Shown here piece after piece: positions 41,833 through 50,144 of a DNA stretch of 64,000 nt. Below the pieces are notes generated by a model. The model had not been told where the DNA came from, did not search any database, and saw only the letters and a list, made by a program, of their open reading frames with translations. Position 1 is the stretch's first letter. Each line of letters opens with the position of its first letter. The DNA comes from Myxococcus stipitatus DSM 14675. GTDB lineage: Bacteria; Myxococcota; Myxococcia; Myxococcales; Myxococcaceae. The stretch covers positions 558,001 through 622,000 of the forward strand of contig NC_020126.1 of NCBI RefSeq assembly GCF_000331735.1, in the 5' to 3' direction. The position numbers and the translations under genes were made by a program.

Positions 41833-42468
41833 ATGTTGGGGACAGAGGGTTGGAACGTCGGGGTAGAGAGGAGCGAGGCCGTGGGAGAGGGACCGAAGCG
41901 CCCGGCGACATACGAGGACCTGCTCGCACTGCCAGAGCATGTGGTCGGGCAAATCATCGACGGGGAACTCATCGTGATGCCGAGGCCGGCGAGCCCCCAT
42001 GCGAGGGCCAACGCCCACTTGTTTGGGGAGCTCTACGGTCCGTTCGGGAGAGGCCGAGGGGGCCCGGGAGGGTGGCAGCTCTTGATGGAGCCGGAGCTGC
42101 ACTTCGGCGAGGACGTCCTGGTCCCTGACCTGGCGGGCTGGCGCCGGGAGCGGATGACTCCGGAGATGTCGGACGCGCCGTACTTCACCCTGGCGCCGGA
42201 CTGGGTCTGCGAAGTGCTGTCGCCTTCCACCGCGGCTGTCGACCGGGTGAAGAAGAAGTGCATCTACGCCCGGGAAGGGGTCGAGCACCTCTGGCTCGTG
42301 GACCCGAGGGCGAGGACCTTGGAGGTGCTGCGCTTGTCGGGCCAGCACTGGGTGGAGCTCGGCACGTACAGTGGAGATGAGCGGGTGCGTGCCGAACCGT
42401 TCGAGGTGCTGGAGTTGGAGCTGGGCATCTTGTGGCAGTGGTCAGAGCAACCGCCGAAGACGCCCTGA
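41833..42468 (+). CDS. Uma2-family (DUF820) putative endonuclease
   Basis: 211 residues from ATG 41833 (ggaggcgg just upstream); an earlier in-frame ATG at 41749 gives a glycine/arginine-rich extension. Uma2 features: TYEDLLALPEHVVGQIIDGELIVMPRPASPHA, then LLMEPELHFGEDVLVPDLAGWRRE, DWVCEVLSPSTAAVDRVKK, and GVEHLWLVDPRARTLEVL. The acidic residues of VPDLAGW and the E of CEVLSPST form the PD-(D/E)XK-like site. Uma2 proteins are abundant in myxobacteria and cyanobacteria with no settled role. The stop is 9 bases from the convergent helicase gene. Confidence 0.85.
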   Translation: MLGTEGWNVGVERSEAVGEGPKRPATYEDLLALPEHVVGQIIDGELIVMPRPASPHARANAHLFGELYGPFGRGRGGPGGWQLLMEPELHFGEDVLVPDLAGWRRERMTPEMSDAPYFTLAPDWVCEVLSPSTAAVDRVKKKCIYAREGVEHLWLVDPRARTLEVLRLSGQHWVELGTYSGDERVRAEPFEVLELELGILWQWSEQPPKTP

Positions 42469-42477
42469 GTCTCCCCG

Positions 42478-45400
42478 TCAGTGCATGACGCGTGGCTTGG
42501 ATGCGTCCGTGTCCTGAGGAGGCGCTGCCTGACGCATGAGCAGGTCTCCCACCGTCTGGAGGACCTGGGTGGTGGCGCCCTCCGGGTCCCTGAAGAAGTG
42601 GGGCGTCCAGAGGCGCACGAGCTTCCAGCCCTGTCCCTCCAGCACGGCGGAGCGGAACAGGTCCCACTCCACGCGGTCCACGGCCTTCGGGTAGCGAGTG
42701 CCGTCGCACAGCAGGCCCACGGTGACGTCACCGGGGGAGGTGGGGTGTTGCAGGGCGATGTCCACGCAGAACCCGTCGTTGCCCCAGTGGACATCGGACG
42801 AGAGCTGGTGCCGCTGAGCGAGGTGCTGGGCCAGCGCGCGGGCGAACGTGGAGCCCGCCTCGGTCTCCCGCTCGCGGACGATGACCTCTCGGGAGGTGGG
42901 TTGAATCTGCGCGCTCGGCTCGCGCGTGGCTTCGGCGTGGAGCTGCGCGAGGTTCTCGGCGAACTGGAGATAGGCGAAGAGGAGCCAGCCGCCGTTGGGC
43001 TGACGTCCGGACTCCACGGGAGGCAGGGCCGTGTACACGTCGCGGGGAATCGAGGTGACCAGGTGCACCTGCTGCCGTGCGCGGGTGACGAGCACGTTGA
43101 GGCGCCGTCCTCCGCCCGCGCTGCCGAGCGGGCCGAAGCGCCGGTAGAAGCGACCTTGGCGGTCGGGGCCGTAGGTGGTGCTGATGATGAGGTGGTCTCG
43201 CTCGTCGCCCTGGACGTTCTCCAGGTTCTTGACGAAGAGGCCCTCGAAGGAGCCCGCGCCGCGGCGGGTGCGCGCGGCGGCGAGCCGGGTGGCGAAGGCG
43301 GAGTCCTCGGCGGCCATCTCGTCGAGGACGTCGGTGATGGCGTCTCGCTGCGAGAGGTTGAAGCAGGCGATGCCGATGGAAGGTGGCTCGGCGCGCGCGA
43401 GCAGCTCCTTCACGAGCTGGCCCACGGCGCGGGCCTCGATGACATTCACCCGCTTCTCATAGGTGCCACCCACGGGCCTCAGGCTCAGGGGCGCGTGGGG
43501 AGCCCGGTGCGAGGGATGCGCGGGGATGGCCTGGAGCCGCTTGTCGTAGAAGTGCTCGTTGCTGAAGGCGATGAGGTCCGCGTTCTGCGAGCGGTAGTGG
43601 ACGTCCAGGTAGCACTGGTCGATGTCCAGGTTGAGCGCGGCGGACAGCAGGTCCTCGACTTCCGACTGCTGGTCCTCGAAGAGACCCTGTTCCGTGTCTG
43701 ACTCCACTTCCTGGCTCTGGACGACGGCGGACTCGAAGAAGCGGGTAGGAGGGAGCTGCTTCGGGTCTCCCGCGATGACGACGCGGCGGGCGCGGGTGAG
43801 GACGGGCAAGGCTTCCTCGAGCCGGCACTGGGAGGACTCGTCGAAGATGACGACGTCGAAGATGGGGCGGCGCGGGAAGATCTGCGCCACGGTTTGCGGA
43901 CTGGCCATCCACACGGGCCGGGCGTCGAAGAGCGGGTCTCCGCCTTCCTGCTCCAGTCCGGTGGCGATGACCTGACGCACGCGCATGGCGCGCTCGCCTC
44001 GGAGCATGAGGCGGCGGCGCAGCTCCGCGCCCTGGCTGTTGAGCCGGCCTCCGGTGCCCGCGAGCAGCCGCTCGCGCTGACGTTGCGTCCAGCGGTGGAG
44101 GATGGCGTCGCGCACCAGGGAGCGCTTCTTCTCCTCGAGCACCCGGTAGCGGGACTGGGTGGACTGGGTGCGGTCCGCGTCGATGTGCTGGAGGGCGGGG
44201 TTCTCACGCAGGCGCGAGGAGACCTCTGCGGCGAGCGTGGACTTGAGCACCGTCGTCCAGCCCGTCTCCACATCCACGCCTTGTCGAGCCAGTGCCTCCA
44301 CCGCCGTGGCGAGCGCCGAGGGCATGCCGGACAGCAGCACGCGCATGCGCAGCAGCCCCTCCACGGTCGACAGCCGCGACTGGAGCGAGGTCGCCACCGG
44401 GGACAGCTTCCCTCCGGCGCGCAGCTCGCGTGAGCGCAGGTCGAGCCAAGGCGTGGAGAACAGTCCTGTCGCCGTGAGCTGCTTCTCCAGCCGAGCCACC
44501 GCCGAGCCTCGTGTGGGAGACTGGCGCAGTCCCGAGAGCAGCGCGGTGCGAGCGGCGGCGTCACCCATCAAGGCAGCGCGCACGGCCTCGCGGCACGAGG
44601 CGAGCAGGGGTGTGCCGTGAAGTGTGTCGAGCAACTCGAAGAGGGCGCCATGGGCTCGCAAGTCTCGGGAGAGCGTCTCGTCGGGGAGGCTCGTGTTCGA
44701 GGCGGCGCCAGGAACCAGGGCGGAGCGGTGGAACTCACCGAGGAGCGCGCGTGCACGAGCCCCCGTGAGGAAGCGGCTGACGCGCTCGGCGGTGAGTGCG
44801 CCCAGCGTGAGGCCGAACTGCTGGAGCACCTTGCGAGCGCCTGCCTTCCGCGCGAAGCAGAAGAAGGCGTACCACTTGCTGGCGATGCCCAGATACGCGC
44901 TCAGCGCGGCGAGCGCGGTGGACAGTGCGCCCAGGGCCTGGGGCTGCTCGCGGTGAATCAGCGCGAGCTCCGTGTCGAGAGGCCCTTCGGAGAGCACCTT
45001 CACCTGCGGCGCGAGGCTCTCGAGTTGTGCCTTCGCGGTCCGCACGGAGTCCACGGAGGCCGAGCCCCAGCGCGCGAGGGACTCGGGGCTCGTTGTCTCG
45101 AGCACGGAGGCGAGTTGCTCCGCGAAGGTGGCCCGTGCGGCGCCTTCGGCTTCGGGTTCCGCGCCGAAGGTGGGGATGTCGGGTGAGGCGACGGCATCCG
45201 CCTCTCGGGCCGCGTCGACGGCGGTGCTCAGCCGCTCGCGGTATGTGCCGAGGGGTGTGGCCAGATAGGTGGACAGGTCCACCCCCAGCGACTCCCGCCA
45301 GGGATTGTCCGGGTAGCCCTCCTTGAGCGCGCGCTCCAGGACCTCGCGAGTCTCTCGCTCACGAGGGGTGACCTCGGCCAGGCGCGCGGAGGCGAGAGAT

Positions 45401-46920
45401 GCCGTGGAGGGGGCGAGCTCGGCGGGCGCATCGAGCGAGAGCCATTGACCGACGAGCTCATGGAAGGACGGCTCGGTGTCGCCGGCGGGGCGCTCGGAGA
45501 GGGCGCGCTCGGCGGTGGTGAGCTCGTCGTGGAGCGTCTGGAGTTCGTCGTCGACGCGAGCGAGCTCCTTGGTGATGGCGGCGTTCGTGCGGGCCTCGGG
45601 CAGCGTGTCGAGCTGCTCGCGGATGCCCATGTACAAGTCACGCTGGTCCCGCTGGGCGTCATGGACGACGGCGCACAGGGTGCCGAGACCCATGTGGTCC
45701 AGCCGGTGTTTCACGACGTCGAGCGCGGTGCGCTTGTCGCAGACGAACAGCACGCGCTCTCCGCGCGCGAGGTGGTCGCCGATGGCGTTGGCGATGGTCT
45801 GTGATTTCCCTGTGCCGGGAGGGCCGTGGATGACGAGTCCTCGGCTGCTGCGCGCCAGTCGCACCGCGCGGGCCTGGCAGGGGTCGGCGATGGAGACGAG
45901 GCGCTCCTCGGCGGCGCGCTTGAGTCCCTCCAGGTTCCGTTCACCGCCACCGGAGTGGGCGGACTGTCCGAGGGACACGTCCACGCGCAGGAAGCTCTCC
46001 AGGGGACCGGAGATGGGCTCTCCGTCCACGAGGGCGCGCATGTCGTCCACGAGGCTCTGGTTGGACAGTGGATACAGGCCGAGCACGGCGCTGGGGAGGA
46101 TGGAGGCCCGCGTGTCGCCGTCGTCGTTGTCGTTGCGAGGGACGGGGGAGAGGAGTGTCTCGGCGGTGAAGGGGGCGGGGGTGGGTAGCTCCAGGGCCTT
46201 GGCGACCAGGGTCACCAGCTCCTGGACTTCTCGCCACGGGTCCGCGCCGGTGTCATCGGCGAAGAGGTTGCTGAAGCGCTGGCCGGTCTGTTGTTCCAAC
46301 CAGGCGAGCAGCGCGGTGTTCGGGGCGACGCGGTCCACGCCTTCCTCGGCGCCTTCGAGCTCCACGGAAGGCGCGCGCCCCTTCTTCAGGGTGATGCGCA
46401 CGGGGACGAAGGCGATGGGGGCGAGCACTCGCCGGGTGCCAAAGCCTCGCTTGTCCTTGGGACTCGGGGGCAGGTGCAGCAAGGGGAAGCCGACGTGGAG
46501 GACATGCGCACCGGTGTCCTGCTCGAAGATGCGAGCGTCCTCGACGATGGCGGCGAGCTTGCGCAGCAGGGCCTGTTGCTCCTCCTCGGCACGGGTCCGG
46601 GGCGGAGTGTCCTCCGAGGTGAGCGAGGGCGCGGTGTCATCCAGGGAGACGGTGTCGTCCAGCGGGACGCTCGTGCCGTCGCGAGGAGGTGCCTTGAGGG
46701 TCTCGGGAGGCTTCACCGAGAGCCGGGCCTGGGCCTTCTCTCCGAGGAGGGAGGCCAGCACCTCATGGGGTGGGGTGCCGTCCAGGCGGCTCAGCGTGGA
46801 GAGGTCCAGTCGCTGGCGGCTGTGGTGGGGGCGGCAGTTGAGGCTCGGTCCGGACGCGAGCGCGGCATAGAGCCGCTCGAGCATCTTCTCGAGGACGCGG
46901 TTGCGGGACTCGGACGACAC
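42478..46920 (-). CDS. Large SF1 helicase with C-terminal PD-(D/E)XK-type nuclease domain
   Basis: 1480 residues. N-terminal 340 residues: a beta-rich region with FEQDTGAHVLHVGFPLLHLPP and an acidic linker. Walker A GPPGTGKSQTI lies at about 364, with Q-motif-like DPCQARAVRLARSSRGLVIHG before it. A long helical insert spans about 450-930. Walker B is IFDESSQC at about 1020 with AGDPKQLPPTRFF after it. Later helicase motifs are LDVHYRSQN, VQGDERDHLIIST and LNVLVTRARQQVHLVTS. The last 110 residues resemble restriction-like nucleases (DVHWGNDGFCVDIAL, LLCDGTRYPK, EWDLFRSAVLEGQGWKLVRLWTP). Such helicase-nuclease fusions are often phage-defence proteins; that role is inferred. Confidence 0.8.
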   Translation of the reverse strand: MSSESRNRVLEKMLERLYAALASGPSLNCRPHHSRQRLDLSTLSRLDGTPPHEVLASLLGEKAQARLSVKPPETLKAPPRDGTSVPLDDTVSLDDTAPSLTSEDTPPRTRAEEEQQALLRKLAAIVEDARIFEQDTGAHVLHVGFPLLHLPPSPKDKRGFGTRRVLAPIAFVPVRITLKKGRAPSVELEGAEEGVDRVAPNTALLAWLEQQTGQRFSNLFADDTGADPWREVQELVTLVAKALELPTPAPFTAETLLSPVPRNDNDDGDTRASILPSAVLGLYPLSNQSLVDDMRALVDGEPISGPLESFLRVDVSLGQSAHSGGGERNLEGLKRAAEERLVSIADPCQARAVRLARSSRGLVIHGPPGTGKSQTIANAIGDHLARGERVLFVCDKRTALDVVKHRLDHMGLGTLCAVVHDAQRDQRDLYMGIREQLDTLPEARTNAAITKELARVDDELQTLHDELTTAERALSERPAGDTEPSFHELVGQWLSLDAPAELAPSTASLASARLAEVTPRERETREVLERALKEGYPDNPWRESLGVDLSTYLATPLGTYRERLSTAVDAAREADAVASPDIPTFGAEPEAEGAARATFAEQLASVLETTSPESLARWGSASVDSVRTAKAQLESLAPQVKVLSEGPLDTELALIHREQPQALGALSTALAALSAYLGIASKWYAFFCFARKAGARKVLQQFGLTLGALTAERVSRFLTGARARALLGEFHRSALVPGAASNTSLPDETLSRDLRAHGALFELLDTLHGTPLLASCREAVRAALMGDAAARTALLSGLRQSPTRGSAVARLEKQLTATGLFSTPWLDLRSRELRAGGKLSPVATSLQSRLSTVEGLLRMRVLLSGMPSALATAVEALARQGVDVETGWTTVLKSTLAAEVSSRLRENPALQHIDADRTQSTQSRYRVLEEKKRSLVRDAILHRWTQRQRERLLAGTGGRLNSQGAELRRRLMLRGERAMRVRQVIATGLEQEGGDPLFDARPVWMASPQTVAQIFPRRPIFDVVIFDESSQCRLEEALPVLTRARRVVIAGDPKQLPPTRFFESAVVQSQEVESDTEQGLFEDQQSEVEDLLSAALNLDIDQCYLDVHYRSQNADLIAFSNEHFYDKRLQAIPAHPSHRAPHAPLSLRPVGGTYEKRVNVIEARAVGQLVKELLARAEPPSIGIACFNLSQRDAITDVLDEMAAEDSAFATRLAAARTRRGAGSFEGLFVKNLENVQGDERDHLIISTTYGPDRQGRFYRRFGPLGSAGGGRRLNVLVTRARQQVHLVTSIPRDVYTALPPVESGRQPNGGWLLFAYLQFAENLAQLHAEATREPSAQIQPTSREVIVRERETEAGSTFARALAQHLAQRHQLSSDVHWGNDGFCVDIALQHPTSPGDVTVGLLCDGTRYPKAVDRVEWDLFRSAVLEGQGWKLVRLWTPHFFRDPEGATTQVLQTVGDLLMRQAAPPQDTDASKPRVMH

Positions 46921-46982
46921 GGCGGTACCTCTCTCGAGAGGAGGGAGGTGGCGGGTCTATCACGAGGCCCGGGGAAGGGGCC

Positions 46983-47426
46983 TCAGTCCGACAGTGCGGC
47001 GGCGAGCTTGCGTGCCGCGGCCTCCAGCGCCTCGGCTGGGAGGTGGTCGGCGGGGGGCGCGTCGAACACGGCGCGGCCCCACAGGCGCTGGGGGGTCTCG
47101 CGGTAGCGGGGCACCAGGTGCAGGTGGCAGTGACGAAGCACGTCGCCGATGGCGAAGGCGTAGGCGTGCTCGGCGCCCAGGGCTTCGCGTTGGGCGCGCA
47201 TGACCCGCGCGGCGAAGCCGCCCAGCTCGCGGGCGGTGGCATCATCGAGGTCGTACCAGGCGCGAGCATGTTGCTCGCTCGAGATGACGACCCAGCCGGG
47301 CACGGGGCTGGGGCCGGCGATTCCATGCAAAACCAGTCCAGGGGCCCGGGCGATGATTCCGCCCACAGGGCGATGCTCGCCGCGCGCGATGGCACACCCG
47401 AGACATGGCTCATTCACATCCATCAT
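46983..47426 (-). CDS. HIT-family nucleotide-binding protein
   Basis: 147 residues. The histidine triad is HCHLHLVPR near residue 103 (H-x-H-x-H), the nucleotide hydrolase or transferase site. An N-terminal CLGC pair may bind zinc, as in several HIT proteins. LVLHGIAGPSPVPGWVVISSEQHARAWYDL is the first half of the fold. ATG 47426 or 47423 could be the start and no clear ribosome-binding site is seen. It lies 62 bases upstream of the helicase gene on the same strand. Confidence 0.82.
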   Translation of the reverse strand: MMDVNEPCLGCAIARGEHRPVGGIIARAPGLVLHGIAGPSPVPGWVVISSEQHARAWYDLDDATARELGGFAARVMRAQREALGAEHAYAFAIGDVLRHCHLHLVPRYRETPQRLWGRAVFDAPPADHLPAEALEAAARKLAAALSD

Positions 47427-47689
47427 GGCGCGCACCGTACCAGCCGAGTCGTGCGCGAGCGCGGTGGTCGCAAGGGGGATTGACCCGGGAGGGTCTCGGT
47501 GGACCCTCGGCATTGTCAGACTATGGGAGGATGTTTTGTGATCGACGAAGTCCCGAAGGGGTCCCGAGAGGGGCGTTCAGGAGACTGTCGTCTGCTTGAC
47601 GTGAAGGGGCAGTGTCGGAGAGTGTCCGCCAACGCTCATTCACGTGTTGGGGCGTGAGAGCCCAAGCAATTCTTTTCAAGGTGGGGAAG

Positions 47690-49369
47690 ATGAAGAAGCA
47701 TCTGGTTATGGCCGTGGTGCCGTTCCTGGCGCTGGGGTGCGGGGACGATTTCAAGGACGAGAACGGCGATGGAATCGCCGACGGTGTGCGTGAGCCCGAT
47801 AACGTCACGGTGGTGACGCCGGCGACGCCGAAGGGGACCATCTCGGGCCAGGTGCTGACGTCAGACCTCAAGCCGCTGACCGAGGCGACGGTGGAGGTCA
47901 CCATCGGCAGCTCGGCGACGCCGCTCTCGGCGACGACGGACGCCAAGGGCAACTTCACGTTCAAGGACGTCCCGGCCGGCTCCCAGGTGCTGTTGACGTT
48001 CGGGAAGTCGGGCTACGCGACGCTGCGCGCGACGGCGACGATTCCTGGCGAGGCGGGCAATGTGCCCCTCAACAACGCCAACGTGAGCTTTGGTCCCGTG
48101 ACGCTGACGCGTCTGGACGGCTCGCTGCGCTTCCTGCTGGTGACCCCGCAGGGCCGTCCCGCCGCGAACGTCCGCGCGACGCTCGAGGCCAATCCGGCGG
48201 GCAACATCACGTTGGACAACAACGACGTCAACCTGAGCATCGTGAGCACGGTGACGGTCGAGGCGACGTCCGACGAGCAGGGCGCGCTGGTGTTCCAGAA
48301 CATCCCCAACGCGCACGAGATGGTGCGCTACACGGGCAACGTGACGAGCCGCTACCGCCTGTGGGTGTCCTCGGTGGACTCCAACGGTGACGGCGTGCCG
48401 GAGAGCAACGGCTACGTCGCGTCGTACACGGCGTCGGAAGTGATTGCCCAGGGCACCACGCGAATCCTCAACCTGCCGGCCTCGCGGCCGACGGGCGCGG
48501 CGCTGGTGGTCGAATCCTCCAACGTGGCGACCCTGCGGGCCGCGACCAACACCGAGCCGCTCCGCAACATGGTGCGCCCTGGTGAGCCCATCTATCTGTA
48601 CTTCAACCAGCCTGTTCAGCAGAGCTCGCTGATGGCGCGCCTGACGGATGAGTATTTCAAGGAGTCGCTGCCGGTCACGGTGGCCCTGGGCAATGGTGGC
48701 TACAGTGCAACCATCACGCCTGGCAATGGCGTCGTCCAGGTCGGGAAGGAGTACAATATCGACCTGCGCGCCGTTTCTTCGGAGACGGGTGATGTCTACT
48801 CGAGCAAGGGCTTCTTCTTCGGAGGTGATGCGGGCACGGTGACCCCCATCACCATCGCTGAGGCCCGCTACCAAGAGACCTCGGTGGCGGCACCTGCCTC
48901 TCAGCAGCTCAATCCGGGTGAGCTGGTATACATCAGCTTCAGTGCCCCCCTGCTTCCTCCCAGCGGAAGCGCCCTTGTCTACTTCGGCGACCTCAACGGC
49001 GACGGGCTTTCTGGAAACGCGCCGGGCGAGATTGGCCACCCCTCACCTGGGTTTCCGCTGTACATGGCCGAGCCAGAGGAGCCCTACGCGACGCGCGTGG
49101 TCAACCCTGAGCAACCTGTCTTCCCGTTCAGCACGTCCAGCATCAGCTCGCGATACGTGTTCGCCTACCAGTCAGTTCCTGGCGGTCCCACCGTTTCCCT
49201 CAACCTGGCGCCCGCCACGGTTCGGATCATGGTGGCCTTCTCGAAGCTGGGGGTTCAAGGCGTCGCGGGTTCCTACGAGAGCATCTGGGGGCAGGCCATT
49301 GTTGGCGACCTTGCTCACAATGGGGTTCTGATTCAGCCGGCCCCGACTCCTCCTCCCCCTGCTCCGTAG
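47690..49369 (+). CDS. Lipoprotein with carboxypeptidase-regulatory-like domains
   Basis: 559 residues from ATG 47690 (gggaag upstream). Lipobox FLALGC at about 12-17. Immediately after comes a calcium-loop-like DENGDGIADG; similar loops recur at DSNGDGVPES and DLNGDGLSGN. Residues about 45-130 are a carboxypeptidase regulatory-like fold (GTISGQVLTSDLKPLTEATVEV, ATTDAKGNFTFKDVPAGSQVLLTF), and a second such unit follows. The C-terminal half is beta-rich and ends in a proline tail. Likely an outer-membrane or secreted structural or binding protein. It is followed by a strong terminator. Confidence 0.75.
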   Translation: MKKHLVMAVVPFLALGCGDDFKDENGDGIADGVREPDNVTVVTPATPKGTISGQVLTSDLKPLTEATVEVTIGSSATPLSATTDAKGNFTFKDVPAGSQVLLTFGKSGYATLRATATIPGEAGNVPLNNANVSFGPVTLTRLDGSLRFLLVTPQGRPAANVRATLEANPAGNITLDNNDVNLSIVSTVTVEATSDEQGALVFQNIPNAHEMVRYTGNVTSRYRLWVSSVDSNGDGVPESNGYVASYTASEVIAQGTTRILNLPASRPTGAALVVESSNVATLRAATNTEPLRNMVRPGEPIYLYFNQPVQQSSLMARLTDEYFKESLPVTVALGNGGYSATITPGNGVVQVGKEYNIDLRAVSSETGDVYSSKGFFFGGDAGTVTPITIAEARYQETSVAAPASQQLNPGELVYISFSAPLLPPSGSALVYFGDLNGDGLSGNAPGEIGHPSPGFPLYMAEPEEPYATRVVNPEQPVFPFSTSSISSRYVFAYQSVPGGPTVSLNLAPATVRIMVAFSKLGVQGVAGSYESIWGQAIVGDLAHNGVLIQPAPTPPPPAP

Positions 49370-49421
49370 GGGCGTTACCGTCAGCTGACGCGATTGTTGA
49401 TACCGCGTTTCTGAATCAAGA

Positions 49422-49455
49422 CAATGCCTCCGTGGGATGCCCCACGGGGGCGTTG
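49422..49455 (+). terminator. Rho-independent terminator after the 559-residue lipoprotein gene
   Basis: CAATGCCTCCGTGGG (49422-49436) pairs with CCCACGGGGGCGTTG (49441-49455): 15 base pairs with G-T wobbles and the four-base loop ATGC, followed by a T-rich run (ctgtttct). It is 53 bases after the stop codon. This is the clearest intrinsic terminator in the window. The remaining bases to 49643 show nothing else I can support. Confidence 0.75.
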
Positions 49456-49643
49456 CTGTTTCTGGGCTCTCCACCAACAGGGCGCACGGGTGGCGGCTTC
49501 AGAACGACAGCCGAGGAATGTGTGCCATGGGACACATCAAGCCCATGGAGACTCATGCCAGAGGTGGCCTAGGAGTGGGCAGAAGAGCAGCCGCATGCAT
49601 AGATTGGCTGCCTCTGTTTCCTCACATGTGAGGCGCCTGTTCT

Positions 49644-50105
49644 ATGAAGAAGAGAACAGCCAACTCAGTTGATGAAGCCCAGGCCCTGGCGACCCCCGCT
49701 CGAGCAGAGGCGGGTGACCGTGCTCGAGTCCTCGTCGTGGATGATTTCGACGATGCCCGCGAGATGTATGCCGAGTACCTGGAGTTCGTCGGCTTCGACG
49801 TGGTCACCGCGCGTGATGGCCTGGAGGCGGTCCAGAAGGCTCAGGAGGGCACCCCGGACATCATCCTGATGGACCTGTCGCTGCCCATCTTGGACGGTTG
49901 GGAAGCGACGCGGCGCATCAAGCAAGACTCCCGGACCCGGGACATTCCCGTCATGGCGCTGACGGGACATGTCCTCGCTGGAAATGCGGAGAACGCGAAG
50001 GAGGCCGGCGCGGATGAGTTTGTCGCCAAGCCGTGCTTGCCCCAGGACCTCGAGAGCAAGATTCGAAACATGCTCAAGTCGAGCAGGAACTTCGTGAAGG
50101 AGTGA
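49644..50105 (+). CDS. Single-domain response regulator (DivK/CheY-like)
   Basis: 153 residues. A 25-residue lead precedes one receiver domain: VLVVDDFDDAREMY, the phosphoacceptor in DIILMDLSLPILDGWEA near residue 77, PVMALTGHVL and EFVAKPCLPQDL. There is no output domain. The form resembles polar-growth or cell-cycle receivers such as DivK and many orphan myxobacterial CheY-like proteins. No kinase gene is adjacent. Confidence 0.88.
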   Translation: MKKRTANSVDEAQALATPARAEAGDRARVLVVDDFDDAREMYAEYLEFVGFDVVTARDGLEAVQKAQEGTPDIILMDLSLPILDGWEATRRIKQDSRTRDIPVMALTGHVLAGNAENAKEAGADEFVAKPCLPQDLESKIRNMLKSSRNFVKE

Positions 50106-50144
50106 ATAAGTGTATGGCTGGCAGCGCGGGAAGGGCTGCCTCTG

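Noticed and set aside
47861..49039. 392-codon minus-strand frame inside the lipoprotein gene
   Set aside because: It is Arg/His/Gln-rich and antisense to a gene with a clear lipobox, calcium-loop motifs and its own terminator.
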